Positions 1 to 6,996 of a stretch of DNA of 19,913 nucleotides are shown here, one piece after another; position 1 is the first letter of the stretch; each line of letters starts with the position of its first letter. The DNA is taken from assembly GCA_934409175.1 (NCBI GenBank), contig CAKRVX010000029.1, positions 1 to 19,913 of the forward strand, written 5' to 3'. The DNA comes from an uncultured Blautia sp. (GTDB lineage Bacteria; Bacillota; Clostridia; Lachnospirales; Lachnospiraceae). The position numbers were made by a program, and so were the translations under genes. The notes under the pieces are model-generated. The model did no database searches, was not told where the DNA came from, and was given only the letters and a program-made list of their open reading frames with translations.

Positions 1-50
1 GCAGTAGCCTCTTCAAACTCTTCCACTGTAGTTAATTTGAATTCACTCAT
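1..50 (-). CDS. 5' end of a gene leaving the window, possibly threonine ammonia-lyase (partial)
   Basis: Only the first 16 codons plus two bases are present, reading MSEFKLTTVEEFEEAT. The start is well supported: an AAAGGAGG Shine-Dalgarno lies about seven bases upstream of the ATG (48-50). The opening residues resemble, from memory, the N-terminus of catabolic-type threonine ammonia-lyases of Lachnospiraceae, which begin with a short Leu/Glu-rich segment containing EEFEEA or KFEEA before the PLP domain. That assignment is tentative because no catalytic motif lies in the window. It sits downstream of cooC on the same strand but is separated by a hairpin and about 200 bases, so it is probably an independent transcript. 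Confidence 0.6.
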   Translation of the reverse strand, partial: MSEFKLTTVEEFEEAT

Positions 51-249
51 TATAGACCTCCTTTAATTCTGGTTTGTACATATCTTGTTTTTATGTACTT
101 TTTATTTTTAATAATCCCGCAGATAAAGAGAACCCATCCCTACCCATGGGTTATTTTACCGTAAAATAAAGTACTGTATTTCGTACTTTTAAATTTTCCT
201 ATGCACACAAACATCCCTTACCGTATTTACATACGGCAAGGGGTGCATA
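51..249 (-). other. Intergenic region with nested inverted repeats
   Basis: This AT-rich gap of about 200 bases between cooC and the partial gene holds several inverted repeats besides the cooC-proximal hairpin. AAAGTAC (168-174) pairs with GTACTTT (183-189), TTATTTTA (151-158) with TAAAATAA (162-169), and AACCCAT (131-137) with ATGGGTT (146-152). A further GTACTTT copy lies at 95-101. I could not identify a convincing -35/-10 pair. The repeats could be operators or a structured leader for the downstream gene; no known riboswitch class was recognised. Confidence 0.4.
205..245 (-). terminator. Hairpin downstream of cooC
   Basis: A stem pairs 212-219 with 238-245 and 221-225 with 232-236, with one mismatch and a six-base loop. 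It begins five bases after the cooC stop codon. On the minus strand it is followed only by a short T-rich stretch (ATGTTTGTGTG), so it is a weak intrinsic terminator or a 3'-end stabilising hairpin. Confidence 0.5.
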
Positions 250-1020
250 TTATAAACTTAATTTGTCAACAATCGCGCGAAGCGCAACCTTGACCGGATT
301 GTCCTCCGGAAGTGTGCTTGTAGGACGTCCTTCACAGTCATATTCATAAACTGTTTCGTCCTGAGGAACCACACCCAGAAGTGTCAGCCCCTGATTGGCA
401 ATTTCTTCTCTGATACCTTCATTCAGTTCTCCTTTAGGAGCTCTGTTAACAATCAGACCAACTGTTTCCGGATGCATGTCACATTCTTTGATAAGCTCTG
501 CTATCCTGCCGACTGCCTGTACTCCTCTTCTGGAGCAGTCACTGACCAGAATAGCAGTTTGCATACTTGGAAGAACACCTCTGCTGATATGTTCCATTCC
601 AGCCTCATTATCCACGACAATATACGGATAATTATTTTGATATTTTACAAGCTGAGTCTGAAGAAGGCCATTTACATAACAATAGCAGCCTTTTCCCTGT
701 GTTCTTCCCATCACGAGAAGATCAAAATCATCATCCTCAACCAATGCATCTTCAAAACGCATTTCCGCATAATCCGCCTTGGACATTCCGGCAGGAATCG
801 GATTCTCCTTTGCCAGCTCTGCACGGGCAATTTCTTCACGTACATCCCCGAGAGTCGTATCCACTTTCACTCCAAGAACTTCATTAAGATTTGAGTTTGC
901 ATCAGCATCTACCGCAAGAATCGGTCCTTTTCCCTGTTCGCACAGATACTGGATCAGCATTCCGCATAATGTTGTTTTTCCTACGCCGCCTTTTCCTGCG
1001 ACAGCAATCACGTGTGCCAT
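250..1020 (-). CDS. cooC: CO dehydrogenase nickel-insertion ATPase CooC (AcsF/CooC family)
   Basis: A 256-residue SIMIBI-class P-loop ATPase that helps load nickel into the C-cluster of carbon monoxide dehydrogenase in the cytoplasm. The deviant Walker A GKGGVGKTT occupies residues 9-17, a DAD segment follows at 38-40, and the CooC-specific CxC motif GCYC gives Cys112 and Cys114. These are the same positions as the metal-binding cysteines of Carboxydothermus CooC1, which bridge the dimer. The segment VVDNEAGMEH matches the second nucleotide-sensing region. Length agrees with CooC1. The ATG has an AGGAGG about 12 bases upstream, a slightly long spacing. It lies 31 bases downstream of metF on the same strand, probably in one operon with cooT. 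No CODH/ACS structural gene lies in the window, so the client enzyme must be encoded elsewhere. ParA/MinD relatives are less likely because of the CxC motif. Confidence 0.93.
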   Translation of the reverse strand: MAHVIAVAGKGGVGKTTLCGMLIQYLCEQGKGPILAVDADANSNLNEVLGVKVDTTLGDVREEIARAELAKENPIPAGMSKADYAEMRFEDALVEDDDFDLLVMGRTQGKGCYCYVNGLLQTQLVKYQNNYPYIVVDNEAGMEHISRGVLPSMQTAILVSDCSRRGVQAVGRIAELIKECDMHPETVGLIVNRAPKGELNEGIREEIANQGLTLLGVVPQDETVYEYDCEGRPTSTLPEDNPVKVALRAIVDKLSL

Positions 1021-1051
1021 AAAACCAGGTGCCTCCTAAATTTATGTTGTA

Positions 1052-1984
1052 TTATACTAATGTACGAAGACCGGATCTGTCGATGATCTCGGACACATCT
1101 TTCCATTTGTTCAGTGCATAGAGATGGATACCATCTACGCCCATTGCACGATATTCATCAATCTGTTTGATTGTGTATTCGATACCTTCTTCTTTGAATC
1201 TCTTAACTTTGTCATCATAGAACATATCAAATGGCTTGCCATCAGCATCTTTAGCTGCGAATGGGTTCGGGAACAGCCAGTTTCTGGAGATGAGTCTGCA
1301 AAGCTCACGATCCATTACACAGCCGTTACGGGAAAGTGCCATGTTGATTGTAGCAGACATGTCGAGGATTGGCATTACACCAACGTCTACAGGCATTGTA
1401 ACACCAGCTTCACGGATTGCATCCAGCCAGTATTTAAACTGTTCCATATCCCAGCAAAGCTGAGTCATGATGTAGTCTGCTCCGTTGTCCTGTTTCTGTT
1501 TCAGGACTGCAATATCAGCGTCAAGAGAACGACATGCGATATGTCCTTCCGGTGATCCTGCTACTGCGATCTCGAATTTATCGCCAAATTCGTTACGTAC
1601 GAATTTAACAAGGTCTGTTGCATAATTGAAGTCACCACATGTTGTTGTTTCACCAAGCGGAATATCTCCACGAAGTGCAAGCATATGATCTACGCCTTCA
1701 TCTAAGTACTGCTGAAGCTGATCTTTGATGCCTTCTTTTGTATTTTTGATAACTGTGAAATGTGTTACAGGTGTTGTACCTGCTTTCTTGATCATCTGAC
1801 ATACTTCACGGTTTGCACCAACGTTTCCACCGCCTGCACCATATGTACATGAAATGTACTCCGGTTTGTATTTCATCAGATGTTCAATTGTTCCTGGAAG
1901 ATTCTCCATACCTTTCTCAGTTTTTGGTGGGAATACTTCGAAGGAAAGGAGCATTTTCTCTTTCATTGCTTCTGATAATTTCAT
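1052..1984 (-). CDS. metF: 5,10-methylenetetrahydrofolate reductase
   Basis: A 310-residue FAD-dependent TIM-barrel enzyme that reduces 5,10-methylene-THF to 5-methyl-THF. It supplies the methyl branch of the Wood-Ljungdahl pathway and methionine synthesis. Family signatures are FEVFPPK near residues 15-21 (catalytic Glu16), the CTYGAGG segment at 46-52 and ALRGD ending at Asp107, the flavin-contacting aspartate. Length fits bacterial MetF. The ATG follows GGAGG with good spacing. No metV or RnfC2 partner is adjacent. This is compatible with the stand-alone, NADH-dependent type characterised in Blautia (Peptostreptococcus) producta, though the electron donor cannot be read from sequence. Its position between cooT and cooC suggests a role in acetogenesis rather than only methionine supply. 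Confidence 0.95.
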   Translation of the reverse strand: MKLSEAMKEKMLLSFEVFPPKTEKGMENLPGTIEHLMKYKPEYISCTYGAGGGNVGANREVCQMIKKAGTTPVTHFTVIKNTKEGIKDQLQQYLDEGVDHMLALRGDIPLGETTTCGDFNYATDLVKFVRNEFGDKFEIAVAGSPEGHIACRSLDADIAVLKQKQDNGADYIMTQLCWDMEQFKYWLDAIREAGVTMPVDVGVMPILDMSATINMALSRNGCVMDRELCRLISRNWLFPNPFAAKDADGKPFDMFYDDKVKRFKEEGIEYTIKQIDEYRAMGVDGIHLYALNKWKDVSEIIDRSGLRTLV

Positions 1985-2023
1985 AGTTACATACCTCCAC
2001 GTCTTTTTATTTTTTTATTTATC

Positions 2024-2039
2024 AAGGCAAATTTGCCTT
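2024..2039. promoter_or_regulatory. Perfect 16-bp palindrome upstream of metF
   Basis: AAGGCAAATTTGCCTT is an uninterrupted perfect palindrome located 40 bases before the metF start. It has no T-tract in the minus direction, so it looks more like a dimeric repressor operator than a terminator. The half-site resembles operators of metal-responsive DtxR/MntR-type regulators only loosely. The regulator is unknown. Confidence 0.4.
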
Positions 2040-2056
2040 AGATCCAAAAGTAAATC

Positions 2057-2096
2057 AGATCTGCTTTCATCCGCATTTTATCCGCACAGCAGATCT
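2057..2096 (-). repeat. Long-loop inverted repeat between cooT and metF
   Basis: AGATCTGCT (2057-2065) pairs perfectly with AGCAGATCT (2088-2096) around a 22-base loop that contains two direct copies of ATCCGCA. It begins 11 bases after the cooT stop. It lacks a terminal T-run and is at best a partial terminator or an RNA processing/stability element within the operon. Confidence 0.45.
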
Positions 2097-2107
2097 TATT
2101 TTAAGCA

Positions 2108-2290
2108 TCAGTCACATTTCAGCTTTACAATACTGTTGGCAAGATCAACCATTAAAATACTGCCCTCGACCACTCTCTCATCACCCATAATATCACGGAG
2201 AACCAGTTTGTTTCCGTCTACATCAATGCGGGATACATTTTTAAAAATAACAGAATCGTCGCTTTCTTTATATACAGTTGCTAAACACAT
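2108..2290 (-). CDS. cooT: CooT family nickel-binding protein
   Basis: A 60-residue protein that matches the small CooT family throughout: it begins MCLATVY, has a short beta-rich core with RIDVDGNKLVLRDIMGDE (residues 21-38), and ends with a VDLANSIVKL strand. In Rhodospirillum rubrum CooT, Cys2 is the nickel ligand of the dimer, and Cys2 is present here. The protein is thought to deliver nickel for CO dehydrogenase maturation. The ATG is preceded by AGGAGG, and the stop codon of the upstream His-rich gene overlaps this ribosome-binding site, with 13 bases between the genes. Translational coupling is therefore likely. Co-location with cooC and the His-rich gene strengthens the call. Confidence 0.88.
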   Translation of the reverse strand: MCLATVYKESDDSVIFKNVSRIDVDGNKLVLRDIMGDERVVEGSILMVDLANSIVKLKCD

Positions 2291-2303
2291 GCGATGTCGC
2301 CTC

Positions 2304-2699
2304 CTATTTCATTTCTTCCTTGACAAGTGTTAAAGCAAGTCCAAGTCTCATATTGCCTTTCTGGAAATCTGCAACAGCTTCCTTAATCGTCTTGCATGCT
2401 GCATCCATTCCCATTTTGGCGAGATTATCAGCCATCTGGTCCAGTTCCTGAGCATGATGCTCATTATGCTGTAGCATATATGTCAGAAGAGCCAGTGTCT
2501 CATTCTTGCAGTCACCCTCATTACAGGAGCCACAATGTCCGGTATCACAGGCATGATCTGTATGTGTATGTCCATGGTCATGACCTTCACCGTGAGTATG
2601 CTCATGAGTATGAGTTACACCATCTTCATGAGTATGTTCATGGGTGTGTCCATGTCCATGCTGGACAAGATTTCCATTTTCATCTTTGATTAAATGCAT
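2304..2699 (-). CDS. Histidine-rich metal-binding protein, CooJ-like by context
   Basis: A 131-residue protein with an extreme N-terminal metal-binding region: 15 histidines fall between residues 14 and 49, mostly as alternating HxH. Cys51, Cys56, Cys59 and Cys64 follow. The C-terminal half (about 67-131) is predicted helical, includes HNEHHAQEL (78-86), and has no histidines after residue 82. The composition recalls nickel-storage chaperones such as CooJ, HypB N-termini and SlyD tails, but no homology to CooJ itself can be shown by eye. As first gene of the operon ahead of cooT, metF and cooC, a nickel reservoir or delivery role for CODH is the best inference. Zinc or cobalt binding is possible. 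The ATG has GGGG about eight bases upstream. Confidence 0.85.
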   Translation of the reverse strand: MHLIKDENGNLVQHGHGHTHEHTHEDGVTHTHEHTHGEGHDHGHTHTDHACDTGHCGSCNEGDCKNETLALLTYMLQHNEHHAQELDQMADNLAKMGMDAACKTIKEAVADFQKGNMRLGLALTLVKEEMK

Positions 2700-2795
2700 G
2701 ATGTATGCCCCTTTCTATTGAAAAATAAGCTGAATCTATAGATTTCACGCATGTTTCAACTCATTTTCATGACAATAAATTATCAATTTAATGAT

Positions 2796-2824
2796 ATTAT
2801 ACATCTTTTTTATTGTTTTCGCAA
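2796..2824 (-). promoter_or_regulatory. Sigma-A-type promoter for the His-rich/cooT/metF/cooC operon
   Basis: On the minus strand TTGCGA (2819-2824) is separated by exactly 17 bases from a perfect TATAAT (2796-2801). Transcription would start about 90 bases before the His-rich gene. The leader contains the palindrome AATCTATAGATT (2733-2744), a possible operator or small hairpin. Confidence 0.65.
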
Positions 2825-2893
2825 GGCATTTAGCGTAAATATCCACCAAAAAATTCTGACATTTCCGTCCATATATAGCTTATTTCACAAGAT

Positions 2894-2911
2894 GTGTTAA
2901 TTGTTTAACCA
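2894..2911. promoter_or_regulatory. Rex-like redox operator, site 1
   Basis: GTGTTAA-TTGT-TTAACCA matches 12 of the 14 specified bases of the clostridial Rex consensus TTGTTAA-N4-TTAACAA, recalled from published regulon work. It lies in the divergent gap between the nickel/CO operon and the aldo/keto reductase. Rex senses the NADH/NAD+ ratio and commonly represses reductase and fermentation genes. Confidence 0.5.
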
Positions 2912-2913
2912 TC

Positions 2914-2931
2914 GTGTTATTTTATTAACAG
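2914..2931. promoter_or_regulatory. Rex-like redox operator, site 2
   Basis: GTGTTAT-TTTA-TTAACAG matches 11 of 14 specified bases of the same consensus. Its centre is 20 bp from that of site 1, so the two would lie on nearly the same helix face. The 14-bp palindrome AACAGCATGCTGTT (2927-2940) overlaps its right edge. Confidence 0.45.
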
Positions 2932-2961
2932 CATGCTGTTTAAAATTCTTAATAAAAACGA

Positions 2962-2991
2962 TGTACATATTTCACATATTTATGATATACT
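2962..2991 (+). promoter_or_regulatory. Promoter of the aldo/keto reductase
   Basis: TGTACA (2962-2967), an 18-base spacer, then TATACT (2986-2991) preceded by TGA, which makes an extended -10. The -35 is weak (4 of 6). A second, weaker candidate, TTGTTT (2901-2906) with TATTAA (2923-2928), would lie directly inside the Rex-like sites. Confidence 0.5.
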
Positions 2992-3006
2992 TTGGAAAGT
3001 ATTAAA

Positions 3007-3066
3007 GCTGCTGCCACTAAACGGAACATAGTGCATCAGCATAAAAGAAATCTGCCTTTCGGGCAG
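3007..3066 (+). promoter_or_regulatory. Structured leader of the aldo/keto reductase mRNA
   Basis: Two hairpins can form before the ribosome-binding site. In the first, GCTG and CACTA pair with TAGTG and CAGC, between about 3007 and 3040. The second is a short CTGCC-TTTC-GGGCAG hairpin at 3052-3066. There is no long T-run, so a role in mRNA stability or translation is more likely than attenuation. No known riboswitch was recognised. Confidence 0.35.
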
Positions 3067-3092
3067 TTTCCATAAGAATTGGAGGAATTATC

Positions 3093-3920
3093 TTGGAAAA
3101 TACCGTTATTCTGAATACAAACAGAGAAATGCCACTTCTTGGTCTTGGAGTATATAAAGCGATTGGTGAAAACGAAGCAGAAAATGCCATTATTTCAGCT
3201 GTACAATCCGGTTACCGTCTGATCGATACCGCTTCTGTTTATAAAAACGAGGAAAATGTAGGAAGAGGCATTGCCAATTGCGGCATTTCCAGAAGCGAGC
3301 TTTTTGTCACAACCAAAGTATGGAACACAGCTCAACGTCTGGGGGACATCAAAGGTGCTTTCGAAAGAAGTCTGGAACGTTTGAATCTGGATTATGTTGA
3401 TTTATATCTTGTACATTGGCCTGTTCCTGGCTGCTATTTGAGTACATGGAAGGAATTGGAAGAAATCCAGGCTTCTGGTCGTGCTCTTTCCATTGGTGTC
3501 AGCAATTTCGAAATCCGTCATCTGGAAGAACTGGCCAAAATATCCGATATTGTACCTGCCGTAAACCAAATTGAATGTCATCCCCTCTGCTATCCGAAAG
3601 AACTGATTGATTATTGCCAGAGCAGAGGAATACAGGTTCAGGCATATGCTCCTCTTGCCAGAGGTGCTTACCTCGATAACGATGTCATGTGTGTTCTTGG
3701 TACAAAATACGGCAGAACCCCTGCACAGATCGGTCTTCGCTGGGCAATACAGAAGGGAATCTCTGTTATACCAAAATCAGTACATCCTGACCGGATTAAA
3801 AATAATGCCGAAATTTTTGATTTCACTATCGAACAGGAAGACATGGATATTCTGGATACTCTGAATCAGAATTACCACAGTTCAAGCATTCCGGAAGATC
3901 TGAGAGATATTGTTTTTTAA
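3093..3920 (+). CDS. Aldo/keto reductase
   Basis: A 275-residue NAD(P)H-dependent oxidoreductase of the AKR superfamily that reduces small aldehydes or ketones in the cytoplasm. The full catalytic tetrad is visible: Asp45 and Tyr50 in RLIDTASVY, Lys75 in TTKVW and His108 in LVHWP. The signature GVSNF (135-139), the PAVNQIECHP segment and the cofactor-binding IPKS motif near the C-terminus are also present. Length is typical of the 2,5-diketo-gluconate reductase-like subgroup. The start is TTG, chosen because GGAGG (3081-3085) lies at the right distance and the N-terminal strand begins there. It is a single-gene transcript with its own promoter, Rex-like operators upstream and a strong terminator downstream. 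The natural substrate cannot be inferred. Confidence 0.93.
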   Translation: MENTVILNTNREMPLLGLGVYKAIGENEAENAIISAVQSGYRLIDTASVYKNEENVGRGIANCGISRSELFVTTKVWNTAQRLGDIKGAFERSLERLNLDYVDLYLVHWPVPGCYLSTWKELEEIQASGRALSIGVSNFEIRHLEELAKISDIVPAVNQIECHPLCYPKELIDYCQSRGIQVQAYAPLARGAYLDNDVMCVLGTKYGRTPAQIGLRWAIQKGISVIPKSVHPDRIKNNAEIFDFTIEQEDMDILDTLNQNYHSSSIPEDLRDIVF

Positions 3921-3940
3921 TTTTATCATATTACAGTGTC

Positions 3941-3987
3941 GCAAAGGCCTGCAGAGTGAAGCTCTGCAGGCCTTTGCTCTTTTCCTA
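3941..3987 (+). terminator. Intrinsic terminator after the aldo/keto reductase
   Basis: A perfect 16-bp stem (3941-3956 with 3962-3977), five-base loop TGAAG, followed by TCTTTTCCTAT. It sits between convergent genes and may also stop the gpsA transcript arriving from the other strand, although that side lacks a T-run. Confidence 0.88.
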
Positions 3988-3995
3988 TATCAGAT

Positions 3996-5009
3996 TCATT
4001 CATTCCACGGAAGCATCGGTGTTTCCACTTTTTTATCTCTGACCATCAGATCTATTACAGCTTCTGAAGCTGCCTTGCCTTCAAAAAGGACTTTATTTAC
4101 CTCATCGATAATAGGCATTTCCACTTCATATTTCTCAGCAAGTCCCTTGGCAGCTTTTGCAGAGTATACACCCTCCACTACCATTTTTACCTCAGCCATA
4201 GCTTCTTCCATAGAATATCCCTTGCCCATAAGATAGCCCGCTTTTCGGTTGCGGCTGTGTACACTGGCGCATGTAACAATCAGATCGCCTATACCGGATA
4301 GACCATAAAATGTTTCCATTCTGGCTCCCATCTTCACGCCCAGTCTGGAAATTTCCGCAATTCCTCGGGTAATCAGCGCCGCTTTTGTATTATCACCATA
4401 TCCCAGTCCATCTGCCGTTCCTGCAGCCAGTGCGATTACATTCTTCAAAGCCGCTCCCAGTTCTACACCAAGCATATCCGGTGTTGTATATACACGGAAT
4501 ACCGGACTCATAAAAATGCTCTGGAGATATTCCGCAGTTGCCCTCTTGTGAGAACTTACTACGCAGGTTGTCGGCAGTCCCTTTCCAACTTCCTCTGCAT
4601 GACTCGGTCCTGAAAGAACAGATACATCTGCCATTGGAAGTTCCTGCTCAATAATCTCGCTGAGAGTTAAGAGACTCTTTTCTTCTACTCCTTTTGCAAC
4701 ATTCACAATACGTTGTCCTTTTTTTACAAAAGGAGCCATACGTTTACAGGTACTTCTGGTAAAAGGTGACGGAACTGCAAGCACTGCCACATCCGCATTT
4801 CTCAGGCTTCTCTCCAGATCTGTGGTAATATCAATAGGCTCCGGAATCTTAACTCCTGGCAGCTTGCTGATATTCTCTCTTTTTTCCCGCAGAAGATCTA
4901 TTTCTTTCCCAAGAGCAGACCAGAGAATGACCTCATGTCCGTTATTATAAAGGAGCAAGGACAGAGCTGTTCCCCAGCTTCCTGCGCCCAGCACACTGAT
5001 TTTAGCCAT
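3996..5009 (-). CDS. gpsA: NAD(P)+-dependent glycerol-3-phosphate dehydrogenase
   Basis: A 337-residue cytoplasmic enzyme reducing dihydroxyacetone phosphate to sn-glycerol-3-phosphate, the backbone for phospholipids. The N-terminal Rossmann motif GAGSWGTA (8-15), NVAKG with Lys106, SGPSHAEE (133-140), catalytic Lys189 in LGAALKNVIAL and SGIGDLIVTC (238-247) with a following SRNR are all present. Length is typical. The start has AGAGG upstream. It lies 20 bases downstream of plsY, whose product consumes glycerol-3-phosphate, so the two genes form a functional pair at the end of the operon. Confidence 0.97.
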   Translation of the reverse strand: MAKISVLGAGSWGTALSLLLYNNGHEVILWSALGKEIDLLREKRENISKLPGVKIPEPIDITTDLERSLRNADVAVLAVPSPFTRSTCKRMAPFVKKGQRIVNVAKGVEEKSLLTLSEIIEQELPMADVSVLSGPSHAEEVGKGLPTTCVVSSHKRATAEYLQSIFMSPVFRVYTTPDMLGVELGAALKNVIALAAGTADGLGYGDNTKAALITRGIAEISRLGVKMGARMETFYGLSGIGDLIVTCASVHSRNRKAGYLMGKGYSMEEAMAEVKMVVEGVYSAKAAKGLAEKYEVEMPIIDEVNKVLFEGKAASEAVIDLMVRDKKVETPMLPWNE

Positions 5010-5029
5010 ATAGATACCTCTTTTCTCTA

Positions 5030-5668
5030 TTATTTTTTGCTAAGATATATTTTACTTTCTGTCCCGTCAAGCAGTCGTCTGATGTTCTTTTTATGTCTGT
5101 AAAAAGCAAGCACTGTGAGAAGTGCCATTACAATATATAATTCTGTCTTATGCGCATTATCCATATGATAAGATCCCATCTGACCAAACACGATCATGCT
5201 GATCAACGCTACCAGATACGCACTGACCGAACACAAAGAAACATAATGTGTCAGGAAAAACAGTCCGAAAAATACGATAGCGCAAATGACAAATATACGC
5301 CAGTCAAACGCAAGGAGCAGTCCCACAGATGCAGCTACACCTTTTCCACCTTTAAAATTCAGATAAAAAGGAAAATTATGTCCCAGAATACATCCTGCCG
5401 CCGCATACAAACTAAGCAAGGGAAGTATCTCCGGGCAGGAAGATGCAAACAAAGCTCTGACAATAAGGATGGCAATCACACATTTCAGGCAATCGCATAA
5501 CAAATTCAGGGCACCTGCCTTTTTTCCCAATGTACGAAGTACATTCGTCGAACCAAGATTTCCACTTCCCTGTTTGCGAATATCAATATGATAAATTTTT
5601 CCAAGGATATAAGCTGTCTGAAAAAGCCCGCACACATATCCTATGGCTATACAGATGAGACGTTCCAT
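5030..5668 (-). CDS. plsY: Acyl-phosphate:glycerol-3-phosphate acyltransferase
   Basis: A 212-residue polytopic membrane protein that transfers an acyl group from acyl-phosphate to glycerol-3-phosphate, the first step of phosphatidic acid synthesis. The three family motifs are visible: SGNLGSTNVLR (35-45), GHNFPFYLNFKGGKGVA (96-112) and the C-terminal RHKKNIRRLLDGTE (191-204). Several hydrophobic helices span residues 1-23, 56-74, 82-98, 112-140 and 143-163. Only two bases separate the der stop from its ATG. Its likely SD, GAGGGG, lies inside der and is about 13 bases from the start, suggesting dependence on coupling with der translation. Confidence 0.96.
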   Translation of the reverse strand: MERLICIAIGYVCGLFQTAYILGKIYHIDIRKQGSGNLGSTNVLRTLGKKAGALNLLCDCLKCVIAILIVRALFASSCPEILPLLSLYAAAGCILGHNFPFYLNFKGGKGVAASVGLLLAFDWRIFVICAIVFFGLFFLTHYVSLCSVSAYLVALISMIVFGQMGSYHMDNAHKTELYIVMALLTVLAFYRHKKNIRRLLDGTESKIYLSKK

Positions 5669-5670
5669 GA

Positions 5671-6996
5671 TTATTCTTTTTCCCCTCGTTCACGGATAAT
5701 AAACTTCAATGAAGTTCCGACAAAACCAAATGCCTCCCTGATCCGGTTCTCCAGATATCTAGTATAGGAGAAATGCATCAGTTCTTTATCATTCACAAAA
5801 ATTACAAATGTCGGAGGTTTTACCGCCACCTGTGTCATATAATAGATTTTCAGGCGTTTACCCTTATCAGAAGGTGGCTGCTGCATGGCAACGGCTTCTG
5901 AAAGTATTTCATTCAGTACACCTGTCTGAATACGAAGCGTCTGATTCTCGATAACTGCATCGATTGTTTCAAACATTCTGGAAATTCTGAGACCTGTTTT
6001 TGCGGAAATAAATACCAGCTCTGCATATGGCATATATGCAAGAACTTCGCGAATCCGATTTGTATGCTTGTAAATGGTCTTATCATTTTTTTCAATAGCA
6101 TCCCATTTATTCACAGCAATAATTACGCCCTTTCCTCTCTCATGGGCAATACCTGCAATCTTTGCGTCCTGTTCTGTAACTCCCTCGGATGCATCGATCA
6201 TTACGATTACTACATCCGCACGTTCTACTGCAGTTACAGTACGAATGACACTGTATCTCTCAATTTCCTCTTTTACCTTGCCCTTACGTCGAAGGCCTGC
6301 TGTATCAATAAAAATATAATCTTTTCCCTGCCATTTCACTCTGGTATCTACAGCATCTCTTGTAGTTCCGGCGATATCTGAAACAATTACACGGTCTTCT
6401 CCAAGAAGTTTATTAACCAGAGAAGATTTACCTACATTAGGTTTTCCTACAATAGCGATTCTCGGAATCTCATCTTCCTCGTCTGTATCCGCATCCTCCG
6501 GAAAATGTTTAGCCACTTCATCCAGCATATCTCCCAGTCCCATACGGTTCGCTGCTGAAATTGGAATCGGCTCTCCAATACCAAGATTATAAAATTCATA
6601 AACATCCATCATAAATTTCTGGATGCTGTCCACTTTATTTACTACAAGAACTACCGGCTTACCGCTTCGTCTCAGCATGTCCGCAACTTTCGCATCGGAG
6701 TCCACCAGTCCCTGATGAACATCTGTGATAAATATGATAACATCTGCTGTATCAATGGCAATCTGCGCCTGTTCTCTCATCTGAGAAAGAATGATATCAC
6801 TGCTGTCCGGTTCAATACCGCCTGTATCGATCATTGTAAAAGTTTTATCCAGCCAGGTTACATCTGCATAGATTCTGTCTCTGGTAACACCAGGTGTATC
6901 TTTGACAATTGAAATCTTTTCACCGGCCAGTGCATTAAAAAGTGTGGATTTGCCTACATTAGGTCTGCCCACTATTGCTACTACTGGTTTGCTCAT
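5671..6996 (-). CDS. der: Ribosome biogenesis GTPase Der (EngA)
   Basis: A 441-residue essential GTPase with two tandem G domains, acting in 50S subunit maturation. Domain 1 has GRPNVGKS (10-17), DTGG (57-60) and NKVD (120-123). Domain 2 has GKPNVGKS (184-191), DTAG (231-234) and NKWD (296-299). The C-terminal KH-like domain runs from about 355 to the end. An acidic linker DADTDEEDE joins the G domains. The start has AAGGAG nearby. The upstream radical SAM/PDZ gene overlaps the der start by 38 bases, and plsY follows after two bases, so the operon is tightly packed. Confidence 0.97.
   Translation of the reverse strand: MSKPVVAIVGRPNVGKSTLFNALAGEKISIVKDTPGVTRDRIYADVTWLDKTFTMIDTGGIEPDSSDIILSQMREQAQIAIDTADVIIFITDVHQGLVDSDAKVADMLRRSGKPVVLVVNKVDSIQKFMMDVYEFYNLGIGEPIPISAANRMGLGDMLDEVAKHFPEDADTDEEDEIPRIAIVGKPNVGKSSLVNKLLGEDRVIVSDIAGTTRDAVDTRVKWQGKDYIFIDTAGLRRKGKVKEEIERYSVIRTVTAVERADVVIVMIDASEGVTEQDAKIAGIAHERGKGVIIAVNKWDAIEKNDKTIYKHTNRIREVLAYMPYAELVFISAKTGLRISRMFETIDAVIENQTLRIQTGVLNEILSEAVAMQQPPSDKGKRLKIYYMTQVAVKPPTFVIFVNDKELMHFSYTRYLENRIREAFGFVGTSLKFIIRERGEKE

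Noticed and set aside
131..152. G-quadruplex on the minus strand (GGGTAGGGATGGG)
   Set aside because: Only three GGG runs are present in a row; a fourth run at suitable distance is missing.
2057..2096. Intrinsic terminator after cooT
   Set aside because: The 9-bp stem has a 22-base loop and no T-run on the minus strand, so I list it as an inverted repeat only.
1..2300. A full Wood-Ljungdahl CODH/ACS cluster
   Set aside because: Only accessory genes and metF are present in the window; no acs or cooS structural gene could be found.
2304..2699. Tandem DNA repeat or CRISPR-like array in the CATGAGTATG-rich segment
   Set aside because: The repetition reflects codons for His-Thr/His-Glu dipeptides in an intact coding frame; there are no uniform repeats and spacers.
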